Source: Hymenobacter cyanobacteriorum
GTDB lineage: Bacteria > Bacteroidota > Bacteroidia > Cytophagales > Hymenobacteraceae
Length of the DNA stretch: 64,000 nt
NCBI RefSeq assembly: GCF_022631375.1
Contig: NZ_JALBGC010000006.1
Location: 62,001 to 126,000, forward strand
Direction: 5' to 3'
Shown one piece after another: positions 23,236-30,456 of the stretch (position 1 is the stretch's first letter; every line of letters begins with the position of its first letter). The translations under genes were made by a program, and so were the position numbers. The notes under the pieces are model-generated. The model ran no database searches. It was not told the origin of the DNA and worked only from the letters and a program-made list of their open reading frames with translations.

Positions 23236-24330
23236 TTACGCCGCCCGCCCACCGTACCAGCGCCGTCGAAACCAGAACGCCAGGTTGACCAGCGCAATCA
23301 GCGCCGGCACCTCAATCAGCGGCCCAATCACGCCGGCAAAGGCCTGCCCCGAGTTCAACCCGAACACCCCGATGGCCACCGCAATGGCCAGCTCGAAGTT
23401 GTTGCCAGTGGCCGTGAAGGCAATGCTGACATTCTCCGCGTAATCCGCTCCCAGGTACTTGCCCGCCGCGAAGCTGAGCACGAACATGATGCCGAAGTAC
23501 AAGGCCAGCGGCAGCGCAATGCGCAGCACATCCAGCGGCACGTGCACAATGGTTTCGCCCTTGAGGCTGAACATCACGACAATGGTCAGCAGCAGCGCCA
23601 CCAGCGTAATCGGGCTGATGGCCGGAATAAACACCTGCTCGTACCACTCGTTGCCTTTCAGCCGGCGCAGCACCAGGCGCGAGAGAAACCCGGCCGCGAA
23701 TGGAATGCCCAGGTACACCAGCACGCTTTGCGCAATGTCCCAGATGCCGATGTTCACCGCGTAGCCTTTCAGCCCGAAATACGGCGGCAGCACCGTGATA
23801 AACAGCCAGGCCAGCACCGAGTAAAACAGCACCTGGAAAATGGAATTGAGCGCCACCAGCCCGGCCGCGTACTCGCGCGAGCCGGCGGCCAGGTCGTTCC
23901 ACACCAGCACCATGGCAATGCAGCGGGCAATGCCAATGAGAATCAGCCCCATCATGTATTCCGGCTTGTCGGGCAGCAGCCAGATGGCCAGGAAGAACAT
24001 CAGCAGCGGTCCTACTATCCAGTTCAGAAACAGCGAGAGCCCGATGATGCGCGTGTTCTTAAACACCGTCGGCAGCTGCTCGTACTTCACCTTGGCCAGC
24101 GGCGGGTACATCATCAGAATCAGCCCTATGGCCAGCGGCACGTTCACCGTGCCCACCGAGAAGTAGTTGATGGCCCCGTTGATGCCCGGTACCAGATAGC
24201 CCAGGCCCACGCCCAGCGCCATGGCCAGGAATATCCACAAGGTCAGGCCGCGGTCCAGGCCCGAGAGTTTCTTTTCCGCCAGCGCGGCCGGAGCCGGTGC
24301 GGCGGGTACCGCTTGATTCAGAGTTGTCAT
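23236..24330 (-). CDS. acr3: Acr3-family arsenite efflux transporter
   Basis: 364 residues with ten membrane helices. Acr3 signatures are present: LGYLVPGINGAI, the RCIAMVLVWNDLA helix carrying the essential Cys (about 136-148), and AFTATGNNFELAIAVAIG with the conserved Glu. Family knowledge: exports As(III) using the proton gradient. It is the last gene of the ars operon, 15 bp after the acetyltransferase. The extended Ala/Pro-rich N-terminus (PAAPAPAALAEKK) is slightly unusual. Confidence 0.95.
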   Translation of the reverse strand: MTTLNQAVPAAPAPAALAEKKLSGLDRGLTLWIFLAMALGVGLGYLVPGINGAINYFSVGTVNVPLAIGLILMMYPPLAKVKYEQLPTVFKNTRIIGLSLFLNWIVGPLLMFFLAIWLLPDKPEYMMGLILIGIARCIAMVLVWNDLAAGSREYAAGLVALNSIFQVLFYSVLAWLFITVLPPYFGLKGYAVNIGIWDIAQSVLVYLGIPFAAGFLSRLVLRRLKGNEWYEQVFIPAISPITLVALLLTIVVMFSLKGETIVHVPLDVLRIALPLALYFGIMFVLSFAAGKYLGADYAENVSIAFTATGNNFELAIAVAIGVFGLNSGQAFAGVIGPLIEVPALIALVNLAFWFRRRWYGGRAA

Positions 24331-24345
24331 AAGAAAGGAGTTCAG

Positions 24346-24840
24346 TTAAGCGACGCCGACGGTCGGGCTGCGCCGCTCCATCTGCACCGTGTTGCGCCAC
24401 ACGCCGTGGTGCTGGCCAATCCGCTCCCGGTGCCCCATCACCCGGAACCCCGCCTGCGTGTGCAGCCCAATGCTGGCTTTGTTTTCTTCAAACGTGCCGG
24501 CCTGCAGCGTCCAGATACCGTGGGCTTCCGAATCCGCAATCAACGCCTGCAGCAGCTGCCGGCCCACGCCCTGGCCCCGCGCTTCGGCCGCGATGTACAC
24601 GCTGATTTCGGCCACGCCGCCGTACACGCAGCGGCTCGACACCGGCGAGAGGGCCGCCCAGCCGAGCACCGTGCCGGCGTCATCCATAGCCACCAAGCGG
24701 CTGTGTGTTAAGTGTGTTCGGTCCCAGGCCTCCCATTCCGGGGCCTGCGTTTCAAATGTGGCATTACCGGTGGCCATACCCGCTTCGTAAATGGCCTTCA
24801 CCGCCGGCCAGTGCGCGGCGGTCATGGGTTGCAGCTTCAT
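24346..24840 (-). CDS. arsN: ArsN-like GNAT acetyltransferase
   Basis: 164 residues from ATG 24840; the longer ORF start is not supported. GNAT fold with the acetyl-CoA loop ARGQGVGRQLL (about 88-98) and flanking VAEISVYIA and FRVMGHRERIGQHHGVWRNT, as in phosphinothricin and ArsN acetyltransferases. ArsN1 proteins acetylate the amino group of arsenical or phosphinic amino acids such as arsinothricin. Its place in the operon supports an ArsN assignment. The substrate is not proven by sequence. Confidence 0.8.
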   Translation of the reverse strand: MKLQPMTAAHWPAVKAIYEAGMATGNATFETQAPEWEAWDRTHLTHSRLVAMDDAGTVLGWAALSPVSSRCVYGGVAEISVYIAAEARGQGVGRQLLQALIADSEAHGIWTLQAGTFEENKASIGLHTQAGFRVMGHRERIGQHHGVWRNTVQMERRSPTVGVA

Positions 24841-24862
24841 GGGTTCAGCAGAAAGAGGGTAA

Positions 24863-25306
24863 TTATTTGCGGTTGAGCAGGTACGCACCGGCAACCAGGA
24901 ACAGGGCGCCGGCGAATCGGGACAGGGTAAGGGGGCTGCGCACGAGGCCCAGCAGCCCCAATTGGTCAAAGAGCAAAGCCGTAAGCAATTGCCCGGTCAC
25001 GACCAAAGCGAAGAGTGAAGCCGCGCCCACCCGTTGCAGGGAGAAGGTGATGGCCGCGATGTACACCATGCCCAAGGCCCCGCCCGTCCACTGGTACCAC
25101 TTCACCCCCTGCACAGCGGCCAGCGTCGGCAGCGGCGCCCGGGTACTGGCCAGCACCAAAGCCGCCGCCAGGGTGCCCACCAGGTAAGAGGCCAGCACGG
25201 CCCACATCACGCTGTGCAGCCCCCCACGCAATTGGCTGTTGACTGCCGATTGCGTCGTCAAAGCCGCGCCAGCCAGCACCAGCACCAGTAAGGCAAAGTA
25301 TTTCAT
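24863..25306 (-). CDS. DMT-superfamily transporter (DUF606/YdcZ-like)
   Basis: 147 residues, five predicted helices. The start is NSQLRGGLHSVMWAVLASYLVGTLAA, then KWYQWTGGALGMVYIAAITFSLQRVGAASLFALVVTGQLLTALLFDQLG, the DUF606 pattern of a half-size DMT transporter that dimerises. In other Bacteroidota ars clusters such genes are common passengers, but no arsenic role has been shown. It lies 22 bp upstream of the acetyltransferase gene. Confidence 0.8.
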   Translation of the reverse strand: MKYFALLVLVLAGAALTTQSAVNSQLRGGLHSVMWAVLASYLVGTLAAALVLASTRAPLPTLAAVQGVKWYQWTGGALGMVYIAAITFSLQRVGAASLFALVVTGQLLTALLFDQLGLLGLVRSPLTLSRFAGALFLVAGAYLLNRK

Positions 25307-25333
25307 AAGCGAAAAGCAGACGCTAGGCGGCCG

Positions 25334-26107
25334 CTAGTAGGCCTTGCGCAGCATGTCGGCGTACTCATTCGGCAGCGGCGAGGCCTCCACGGCCTGCGCC
25401 GCCTTCTCCACGTCGTATTCCACCCGCACCAGTTCCGAGCGCACGCTGGCGGGGTCCGTCAGCTTCGTGTTCTCGTCCAGGTGCAGCAGCTGGTAGGCGG
25501 CCCGCGGGTCACCGTCCTTGGGCTTGCCCACCGAGCCAATGTTCAGCGCGTGCCGGTAGCGGGTTTCGCCCTCGTGCTCGTAGGCAAACGTGCGATGATA
25601 CGGCTTGTGGGTGTGCCCAAACAGCATAATATCCGCGTTGGCTTCCGCCAGCACCCGCAGAAAGCTGGCCTCCGGCCGGTCCTCGAACAGGTACTCGTTG
25701 ATTTTGCGGGGCGAGCCGTGCACCATCAGCAGGTTCAGCGTGCAGGGCTCTTCCTGAAACTCCAACCGTATATGTTTCGGCAGCAAACGCAGGTAGCGCC
25801 GCTCCTCGGGCCCCACCACCTGGTTGGTGTAGGCAATGGACTGCGCGCCCAGCCCTTTTTCCACGTCCGTCTTGTAGGCGCAGCCGCAGTTCTCGCTGGC
25901 CAGCCCGATGCCCTGGTCGTAGTTGCCGGCCAGCGTCGGGATGCCCCGCCGCCGCACCTCGTTCACCACTTCGTTGGGCCAGGGCGCGTAGCCCACCAGG
26001 TCGCCCAAACAGAAAATCATGTCCGGCCGGCGCTGGTCCATGTCGGCCAGCACCGCTTCCAGCGCCGGCGAATTGCCGTGCACGTCCGAGAAAAAGGCAA
26101 TTGTCAT
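25334..26107 (-). CDS. Metallophosphoesterase of the ars operon
   Basis: 257 residues from ATG 26107. Calcineurin-like phosphoesterase with all main motifs: FSDVHGN (6-12), CLGDLVGY (about 33-40), GNYDQ, MVHGSPR and FGHTHKPY. No signal peptide, hence cytosolic, of YfcE-type. Known members cleave phosphodiesters. Arsenic-linked homologues are frequent in Bacteroidota, but the role is unknown; removal of arsenylated metabolites is a possible guess. It lies 70 bp from DUF6428. Confidence 0.85.
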   Translation of the reverse strand: MTIAFFSDVHGNSPALEAVLADMDQRRPDMIFCLGDLVGYAPWPNEVVNEVRRRGIPTLAGNYDQGIGLASENCGCAYKTDVEKGLGAQSIAYTNQVVGPEERRYLRLLPKHIRLEFQEEPCTLNLLMVHGSPRKINEYLFEDRPEASFLRVLAEANADIMLFGHTHKPYHRTFAYEHEGETRYRHALNIGSVGKPKDGDPRAAYQLLHLDENTKLTDPASVRSELVRVEYDVEKAAQAVEASPLPNEYADMLRKAY

Positions 26108-26177
26108 CAGAACGAGAAAGAAGAGGAAGTTAGAAAAGCCAAACGGCGCGCCCCCGGGAGCCGCACCGTTGGTCACC

Positions 26178-26642
26178 TTAGCAGCACCCGCCGCCCGGCG
26201 TGCAGCACGAGGCTGCTTGCAGCTGCGGCAGCCCCACCAGCTGGTGGCTCGGAATCCCGCAGGCATCCTGCGCCAGGCAGGCCGTCTGCTTCGGCGTCAG
26301 CACGAAGTCCTCCCCTTCTTGCGTCAGGCCAAACTTGCCGATGGTGTCCTGTTGGTATTCCACCTCAATATCCAAATCCTCGCTCCCCAGAATCTTTTCC
26401 GACAGCTTGAGGATGTGCAGGAATTTCTGGGGCGCTAAGCGGTGGTCGTAGTCGCCGGCCTCCCAGAGCTGGAAGTTGGCCACGGTTTCCTTGCGCTCCA
26501 CGCCGCCGCAGTCGATGAAGTGCTTGCTCACCAGGCCCACTTCCGTGACGTGGAAGTGCGCGGGCAGGTACTCGCCCGTGGGCAGGCGGAAATTGATGGC
26601 TTCCACTTCAGCCAGGGACTTCTTGATTTCAGAGATTTTCAT
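26178..26642 (-). CDS. DUF6428 protein with Cys-rich tail
   Basis: 154 residues from ATG 26642. The start ISEIKKSLAEVEAINFRLPTGEYLPAHFHVTEVGLVSKHFIDCGG and the middle NFQLWEAGDYDHRLAPQKFL match the DUF6428 family, which is confined to arsenic gene clusters of Bacteroidota. The C-terminus ends in ASCCTPGGGCC, with four Cys in two pairs, a typical As(III)-binding arrangement. Inferred role: arsenite carrier or scavenger. No catalytic motif. Confidence 0.8.
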   Translation of the reverse strand: MKISEIKKSLAEVEAINFRLPTGEYLPAHFHVTEVGLVSKHFIDCGGVERKETVANFQLWEAGDYDHRLAPQKFLHILKLSEKILGSEDLDIEVEYQQDTIGKFGLTQEGEDFVLTPKQTACLAQDACGIPSHQLVGLPQLQAASCCTPGGGCC

Positions 26643-26688
26643 GGTTTCTAGGCGTAAACAGGTGGATGAAAAGGAGAAGAAAAGGGGC

Positions 26689-27000
26689 TTAATAGCCAAA
26701 GAATTCCAGGGTTTGGGCACGTTCCCGCACGAAGAGGCGGTAAATGCCCAGCAGCGCGGGGGCCAGGCACAGCGCCAGCCCGAGGGCATTGGCCCCGCCC
26801 CCCAGGGCGCTGACGAACAGGAGCCGGGCTCCCGCCACTCCCGCGAGGCAGGCCAGCACGTGGCCCAGCAGCAGCAGCGGGAACCGCTTGCTGAGCAGCA
26901 GGGCCAGCAGCCCCGCGTAGCCGGCAAACGCGGCGAGAAGCAACGGCCAGTGGTCGGCGGTGAGCGGGGCGGGCAGGTCGAAAAGCAACAGGGCAAGCAT
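26689..27000 (-). CDS. Small membrane protein in the ars operon
   Basis: 103 residues, ATG at 27000. Three to four hydrophobic segments (LLAAFAGYAGLLALLLSKRFPLLLLGHVLACLAG, ALGLALCLAPALLGIYRLFV). No motif identifies it; it could be MerC- or DoxX-like in size but lacks their Cys patterns. It starts 11 bp after the arsR stop and lies 46 bp before DUF6428, so it is in the operon. Confidence 0.6.
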   Translation of the reverse strand: MLALLLFDLPAPLTADHWPLLLAAFAGYAGLLALLLSKRFPLLLLGHVLACLAGVAGARLLFVSALGGGANALGLALCLAPALLGIYRLFVRERAQTLEFFGY

Positions 27001-27011
27001 GGCGGGCCGGG

Positions 27012-27362
27012 TTAGCAGGCGCAGGCCTCGTCGGGGCCGCAGGCCGCGCCGGCCGTAGCCTCGATGAAAAAGGCGGTGAACTGCTGGTGCACCTTGTGCA
27101 GCAACTCGGTATTGAGGCAGTAGCACACCGTGAGGCCGTCGATTTCGCCGCGAATCAAATCCAGCGCCTTCAGCTCCTGCAGGTGCTGCGACACGGTGGT
27201 GCGGGACAAGGGCAGCTCGGCGGCGATGTCGCCGGAGATGCAGGTTTGCTTACTGGCCAGAAACTGGATGATGGCCACCCGCGCCGGGTGGGCCAGGGCT
27301 TTGGCCACGCGGGATAAGTACTGTTGCTCTTCGGTGAAGGCGGCGGTTTTAGCGTAGGTCAT
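27012..27362 (-). CDS. arsR: ArsR-family arsenic-responsive repressor
   Basis: 116 residues from ATG 27362. The winged helix has KALAHPARVAIIQFLASKQTCISGDIAAELPLSRTTVSQHLQELKALDLIRGEIDG; Cys in the TCISGD segment and in VCYCLN are candidate metal ligands. The C-terminus GAACGPDEACAC adds four Cys, like As(III)-sensing variants. It overlaps the preceding gene by 4 bp (ATGA). Expected to repress its own operon by binding the palindromes at 27654-27695. Confidence 0.92.
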   Translation of the reverse strand: MTYAKTAAFTEEQQYLSRVAKALAHPARVAIIQFLASKQTCISGDIAAELPLSRTTVSQHLQELKALDLIRGEIDGLTVCYCLNTELLHKVHQQFTAFFIEATAGAACGPDEACAC

Positions 27363-27628
27363 GAGGCGGAAGCAGGAGATGCGGTGGAGGGGGACAATGG
27401 CGCGGCGGCCGTGGCGGCCAGCAATTGGGTGAGCAGCGTTTCGGCGCGCTGGTAGGCCCGCTGCTCGGCGGCCTGCAGGCGCTCCTCGCCGCTGCCGCCC
27501 GGCAGGCCGTTGTAGCCGCCCTGGGTCTGAAGCCGGAGGCCTTCCAGCACCAAGCATTCGGTGCGCAGCACGCGTTCGAGCACCACGCGCAGCAGGGGGT
27601 GATTCAGATTATCCGCGTTGGAAGACAT
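27359..27628 (-). CDS. Small helical protein, first gene of the ars operon
   Basis: 89 residues from ATG 27628. One long amphipathic part (NHPLLRVVLERVLRTECLVLEGLRL) and a second helix rich in Glu, Ala and Arg (ERLQAAEQRAYQRAETLLTQLLA), plus an Ala/Ser/Pro tail. No known family. Its 4-bp overlap with arsR makes coupled translation probable. It may modulate ArsR, but this is a guess. Confidence 0.55.
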   Translation of the reverse strand: MSSNADNLNHPLLRVVLERVLRTECLVLEGLRLQTQGGYNGLPGGSGEERLQAAEQRAYQRAETLLTQLLAATAAAPLSPSTASPASAS

Positions 27629-27653
27629 CGGCGTTAGGAGCAAAGCTGGAAGT

Positions 27654-27673
27654 ATGTCGCAAATATACGACAT
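27654..27673. promoter_or_regulatory. ArsR operator candidate overlapping the -7 box
   Basis: A perfect six-base inverted repeat ATGTCG-N8-CGACAT. On the minus strand its core contains TATATTTG (27667-27660), an exact TAnnTTTG -7 box, so a bound repressor would block transcription of the ars operon. Confidence 0.55.
27660..27667 (-). promoter_or_regulatory. Promoter -7 box of the ars operon
   Basis: TATATTTG on the minus strand, 32 bp before the first start codon and inside the palindrome. Confidence 0.55.
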
Positions 27674-27677
27674 TAAA

Positions 27678-27695
27678 TGACGTAAGTTTACGACA
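27678..27695. promoter_or_regulatory. Second ArsR-like operator
   Basis: TGACGTAA-GT-TTACGACA is an 18-bp near-palindrome (7 of 8 positions pair), in phase with the first site. It probably covers the -33 region of the ars promoter and lies at the start of the divergent gene. Confidence 0.4.
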
Positions 27696-27702
27696 TAGAT
27701 TG

Positions 27703-27733
27703 TTTTATTGAATTTCGGCCTTGCCTACCTTCG
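27703..27733 (+). promoter_or_regulatory. Promoter candidate for the divergent exported-protein gene
   Basis: TTTT at 27703-27706 and TACCTTCG at 27726-27733 (7 of 8 to consensus) with 19-bp spacing. The transcript would start about at the ATG 27741, that is nearly leaderless. Confidence 0.4.
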
Positions 27734-27740
27734 TCGGCCC

Positions 27741-28385
27741 ATGAAAATACCCCTGTTCGTCTTGCTCGCACTACTGCTGCCCGACCCCCTCCTGGCCCAG
27801 CAGTCCCTACTGGTTGCTAACCAGGGTTCGCGGGTGGCTTTTCAACCCGCCCATACCGGGGAAATTCGGTTTAGCGCAGCGGCGATAGCCACTGGCGGCG
27901 AGGCGGAAGCCGATTTCATTGGCCTGAACACCTACGTCGTAAGCCCGCGCAGCAAACTGTTCCTAACGGCTTTTCAGGGCACTTCGCTCACCAGTGCCCT
28001 GCACCGCCTGGCCCCCCATGTGCCGCTAAATGAGTTGGCGCGAAGCGGAACGTATCAGTTCTCTTTCTACGTGGACGGTCAGCTGGTGTACCTCACCATT
28101 CTGCCCCCCGGTACCGTGCCTTTAGCCATCCGGAACGACGAAACGGTGCTGCACCAGGCCTTCATTAATCCCGGTGAGCCGGTCAGGGAATGGGGGCCGC
28201 TGCTGTGGGACCAGTTTCTGGCCCACGGCGGCGTCAGGGCCCTGGCGCAGGGCCAGCACTTGCTGCGAATAGAGCTCCGGCCCTACTTCCAAAACCCCGC
28301 GCTGCGTGACGCGCCCGTGCTCGCCGCCGGTCAGGTGGCCCTTGACGTTGCCCAAACGCTTGCGCCCCGAAGTCTGGCGCGTTAA
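27741..28385 (+). CDS. Unknown exported protein divergent from the ars operon
   Basis: 214 residues, signal peptide ending near PLLAQQ. The beta-rich mature part (SLLVANQGSRVAFQPAHTGEIRFS, YQFSFYVDGQLVYLTILPPGTVPLAIRND) is followed by a WDQFLAHGGVRALAQGQHLLRIELRPYF segment. Similar to exported Hymenobacter proteins of unknown role; no motif. It shares the operator region with the ars operon and might therefore respond to arsenite. Confidence 0.65.
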   Translation: MKIPLFVLLALLLPDPLLAQQSLLVANQGSRVAFQPAHTGEIRFSAAAIATGGEAEADFIGLNTYVVSPRSKLFLTAFQGTSLTSALHRLAPHVPLNELARSGTYQFSFYVDGQLVYLTILPPGTVPLAIRNDETVLHQAFINPGEPVREWGPLLWDQFLAHGGVRALAQGQHLLRIELRPYFQNPALRDAPVLAAGQVALDVAQTLAPRSLAR

Positions 28386-28463
28386 GTTTCGGTCGCCTTT
28401 CAGCAGCGCGCAGCGGTAGTGCCCACCAGCTGCTTATCGCTCCGCGGCCGGCATTGGCGCCTA

Positions 28464-28820
28464 ATGTATATCCCCATGAGCTACCTGCAGGTCATCCGGC
28501 ACATCGAGCAAGTCCTCAACGGCTGCGGGGACCCGGTCCGATTCACGCCGACCGGCCGGAAGTTGTTGAATGCGGTTACCGCCCTGATGGCGGTGGAAGT
28601 CGTGCGGGTGGACATTATGCGCGAGAACGAGTGCTTTGCGGTGCCGCCCCCCGTACCAGCCTATGCCCACAACCGGGAGGGCCGGTACGCCGTGAATATT
28701 GTGCACGTTCCCCCGGAGATGGCCGACACCTATTCTCATGGGCACCGGCACACGGATGCGGAGCTGGAAAGCCTGATTCGAACCAATGCCACCCTTTTTT
28801 CCTGCTACCTCATTGCCTGA
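28464..28820 (+). CDS. Hypothetical 118-aa cytosolic protein
   Basis: Starts at ATG 28464 (28476 possible). HIEQVLNGCGDPVRFTPTGRKLLNAVTALMAVEVVRVDIMREN is followed by a polar, His-containing stretch (YSHGHRHTDAELESLIRTN). No known family. The upstream 80 bp hold no promoter match. Coding is supported by codon use but not by recognisable homology. Confidence 0.5.
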   Translation: MYIPMSYLQVIRHIEQVLNGCGDPVRFTPTGRKLLNAVTALMAVEVVRVDIMRENECFAVPPPVPAYAHNREGRYAVNIVHVPPEMADTYSHGHRHTDAELESLIRTNATLFSCYLIA

Positions 28821-28851
28821 ACGCGCGCAGCCCTCCGCCAACGCATTCACC

Positions 28852-28886
28852 AAAAAAGCCGGTCCCTGTTGGCAAGAACCGACTTC
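28852..28886 (-). terminator. Terminator of the small Cys-rich gene
   Basis: On the minus strand, AAGTCGGTTC pairs imperfectly with GGACCGGCTT and is followed by T6. It lies just after the stop at 28903. Confidence 0.6.
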
Positions 28887-28902
28887 TTGCAAAATGAGCG
28901 GC

Positions 28903-29100
28903 TTATTTCTTGGCGCAGCAAGCCGGCACGCCGGCCAACGTGCAGGCTGCCGTTCCCTTGTCGGGGCAGTTCTTCACCAGCGGGCATTCCGGGGTGCCTT
29001 TTAGGGAGCAATCTGCCGTTTTCGTGGGGCTGGTAAAGCCGAATAAGGTACTGCCAGCCAGCAGGACTGCGGAAGTGAGCATCAACACTTTCTGTTTCAT
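28903..29100 (-). CDS. Small exported Cys-rich protein
   Basis: 65 residues from ATG 29100. A signal peptide of about 26 residues is followed by a mature segment of ~38 residues with seven Cys: DCSLKGTPECPLVKNC, then CTLAGVPACCAKK. The spacing suggests soft-metal binding in the periplasm. It resembles the protein at 32726-32944 (ending CCAKK) only in style. Family not recalled. It is the last gene before the terminator, downstream of the thioredoxin-like gene. Confidence 0.65.
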   Translation of the reverse strand: MKQKVLMLTSAVLLAGSTLFGFTSPTKTADCSLKGTPECPLVKNCPDKGTAACTLAGVPACCAKK

Positions 29101-29185
29101 ACAACCAGGGTTTTGAGAAAACCGGCCGGATACGGCAGCCGAGCCAATGGACAAATGCAGGCCGTGCCCTGCAATGGGTGGTAAG

Positions 29186-29458
29186 CTAGGCCGCTTGGCC
29201 AATGCCAGCCGCTTCGAGGGCTTCTTTGGTGATGCCCCCGGTTTGGCAGCACGCCAGCAAGGACCCGTTCACCGCCACCGCCGGCAGGGTCTGCACGCCC
29301 AACAAGCGGGCCCGGCGCAGGGCCGGGTTGCCGGCTTCAGTTTCGGTCAGGTTGTGAGTGATGACGTCGCAGCTGCTGCAGGCCGTGCTTTTGACCAGTT
29401 CCACCACGGGGTTGCACAAGGGGCAGCCGGCGGTAAATACTTCGATGATGCGTTTCAT
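29186..29458 (-). CDS. Thioredoxin/glutaredoxin-fold protein of the mercury locus
   Basis: 90 residues. Active site CPLC at 12-15 (FTAGCPLCNPVVELV), a second pair at CSSCD, and a cis-Pro region TLPAVAVNG (about 57-65). A second Cys pair ACC is near residue 70. The pattern matches small thioredoxin-like proteins found beside mer/ars genes of Bacteroidota. It may reduce metal-bound thiols or pass metal to transporters; this is inferred. A 13-bp motif upstream is shared with the next gene. Confidence 0.75.
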   Translation of the reverse strand: MKRIIEVFTAGCPLCNPVVELVKSTACSSCDVITHNLTETEAGNPALRRARLLGVQTLPAVAVNGSLLACCQTGGITKEALEAAGIGQAA

Positions 29459-29506
29459 GGGAAATGGGCTAGCGAATACAATGAGACAAAGCTCCGCTCA
29501 CCCCCC

Positions 29507-29519
29507 GGGTGTCGGTCAA
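29507..29519 (-). promoter_or_regulatory. Shared 13-bp motif, copy 1
   Basis: TTGACCGACACCC on the minus strand, 49 bp before the thioredoxin-like gene. An identical copy lies at 29944-29956 before the CsoR-like gene. Probable common operator or -35-type element. Confidence 0.5.
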
Positions 29520-29908
29520 TACTTATTTTCATCTTTTTTCCCCAGGCCCGCATTGTGCTGCTCCAGCCGCCCGCCAATCTCGCGCAGCTCCTGCATTTTC
29601 TGCGTTAGTTCGCTTTCGCTCAGGTTCGGAAACTGCTGGCGCAGCTCCTCGATGCGCCCGGCGTCCTGGCAGTCGCCGGGGCAGGCTCCCACCACGTCCA
29701 CGAGTTGCAAGGCCAGGCCCTTGCGAAACACCTCGTCCAGCAGCAGGTGCTCGGCGCTGCTCAGCCCGTTGGTCACGGCCTTGAACTGGACCAGCACCTG
29801 GTCGGGCTCGATGGTTTCCGCATCCAGCATCTTGCCGATGCCCTGCAGCTGGCCAGCCAACATGTTCAAGCGGCTTTTCAGGTCGCGGGTAAGGTCTTTG
29901 GGGAGCAT
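29516..29908 (-). CDS. CsoR/RcnR-family metal-sensing repressor
   Basis: 130 residues from ATG 29908. All-helical, with the family pattern LKSRLNMLAGQLQGIGKMLD near the N-terminus, VLVQFKAVTNGLSSAEHLLLDEVFRK in helix two and GACPGDCQDAGRIEEL giving two Cys in a C-x3-C arrangement. CsoR family members sense Cu(I), Ni, formaldehyde or sulfide. The usual Cu ligand set (Cys-His-Cys) is partly present; the metal is uncertain. The C-terminus is longer than usual and charged. Divergent from arsR-merTP. Confidence 0.8.
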   Translation of the reverse strand: MLPKDLTRDLKSRLNMLAGQLQGIGKMLDAETIEPDQVLVQFKAVTNGLSSAEHLLLDEVFRKGLALQLVDVVGACPGDCQDAGRIEELRQQFPNLSESELTQKMQELREIGGRLEQHNAGLGKKDENKY

Positions 29909-29943
29909 GGGCAATTGGTTTCGGGCAATAACGAAGCGACCGG

Positions 29944-29956
29944 GGGTGTCGGTCAA
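29944..29956 (-). promoter_or_regulatory. Shared 13-bp motif, copy 2
   Basis: TTGACCGACACCC on the minus strand, 36 bp before the CsoR-like start. With flanks it forms ACCG-N7-CGGT, a possible CsoR binding site (inference). Confidence 0.5.
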
Positions 29957-30047
29957 GACGGCCACAGGTTTTATTTCGGGTGTTGTCTTTCCGGCATATC
30001 TCCCACTCAAGGGAAATTTTATCAATAGACAAAGAACTTTCTCCCGT

Positions 30048-30055
30048 ACTTTAGC
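30048..30055 (+). promoter_or_regulatory. Promoter -7 box of the mer-type operon
   Basis: TACTTTAG matches TAnnTTTG in 7 of 8 positions and lies 35 bp before the ArsR start, next to the operator palindrome. Confidence 0.45.
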
Positions 30056-30069
30056 ATTTGCTTAAATGC
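30054..30069. promoter_or_regulatory. ArsR-type operator in the mer-type promoter
   Basis: GCATTT-GCTT-AAATGC is a perfect six-base inverted repeat, 22 bp before the regulator start, where repressor binding would block elongation. Confidence 0.55.
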
Positions 30070-30090
30070 GACAGTAGTCCTTTTATCTCC

Positions 30091-30456
30091 ATGAATCCAA
30101 CCTCCTGCGTCCGGGTCTTTGCCGACACCGACCACATTCAACAGTGCCAAGCGCGACTGGCCCAAGCTGCCCCCGCGCTTAGCTCGCTGGCCAGTGTCCT
30201 GGCCCTGGCAGGCAACGAAGTGCGCCTCCAGATGCTCTTTTTGCTCGCCGACGAGCAGTTGTGCGTGTGCGACCTAGCCGACGTGCTCAAAATGAACATT
30301 TCGGCCGTGTCGCAGCACCTGCGCAAGCTCAAAGACGGCGGCGTGGTCACCGCCCGCAAAGTGGGCCAAACTGTGTTCTACTCCCTCAACGCCGAGCACT
30401 TGCCCGTGCTGCAGCCGCTGCTGGCCCGCCTCATCACCACTGAACCCGCCCAATGA
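30091..30456 (+). CDS. ArsR/SmtB-family regulator of the mer-type operon
   Basis: 121 residues from ATG 30091. Winged helix ALAGNEVRLQMLFLLADEQLCVCDLADVLKMNISAVSQHLRKLKDGGVVTARKVGQTVFYSL; the ELCVCDLA helix gives the classic Cys-x-Cys metal site of ArsR/CadC. An additional Cys is near residue 6. It overlaps merTP by 4 bp (ATGA). In Bacteroidota such ArsR proteins replace MerR at merTP loci. Expected to release DNA on binding Hg(II) or a similar soft metal. Confidence 0.9.
   Translation: MNPTSCVRVFADTDHIQQCQARLAQAAPALSSLASVLALAGNEVRLQMLFLLADEQLCVCDLADVLKMNISAVSQHLRKLKDGGVVTARKVGQTVFYSLNAEHLPVLQPLLARLITTEPAQ

Noticed and set aside
23062..24711. 549-codon plus-strand ORF opposite acr3
   Set aside because: Acr3 on the minus strand is certain; the plus ORF is His/Gln/Arg-rich shadow.
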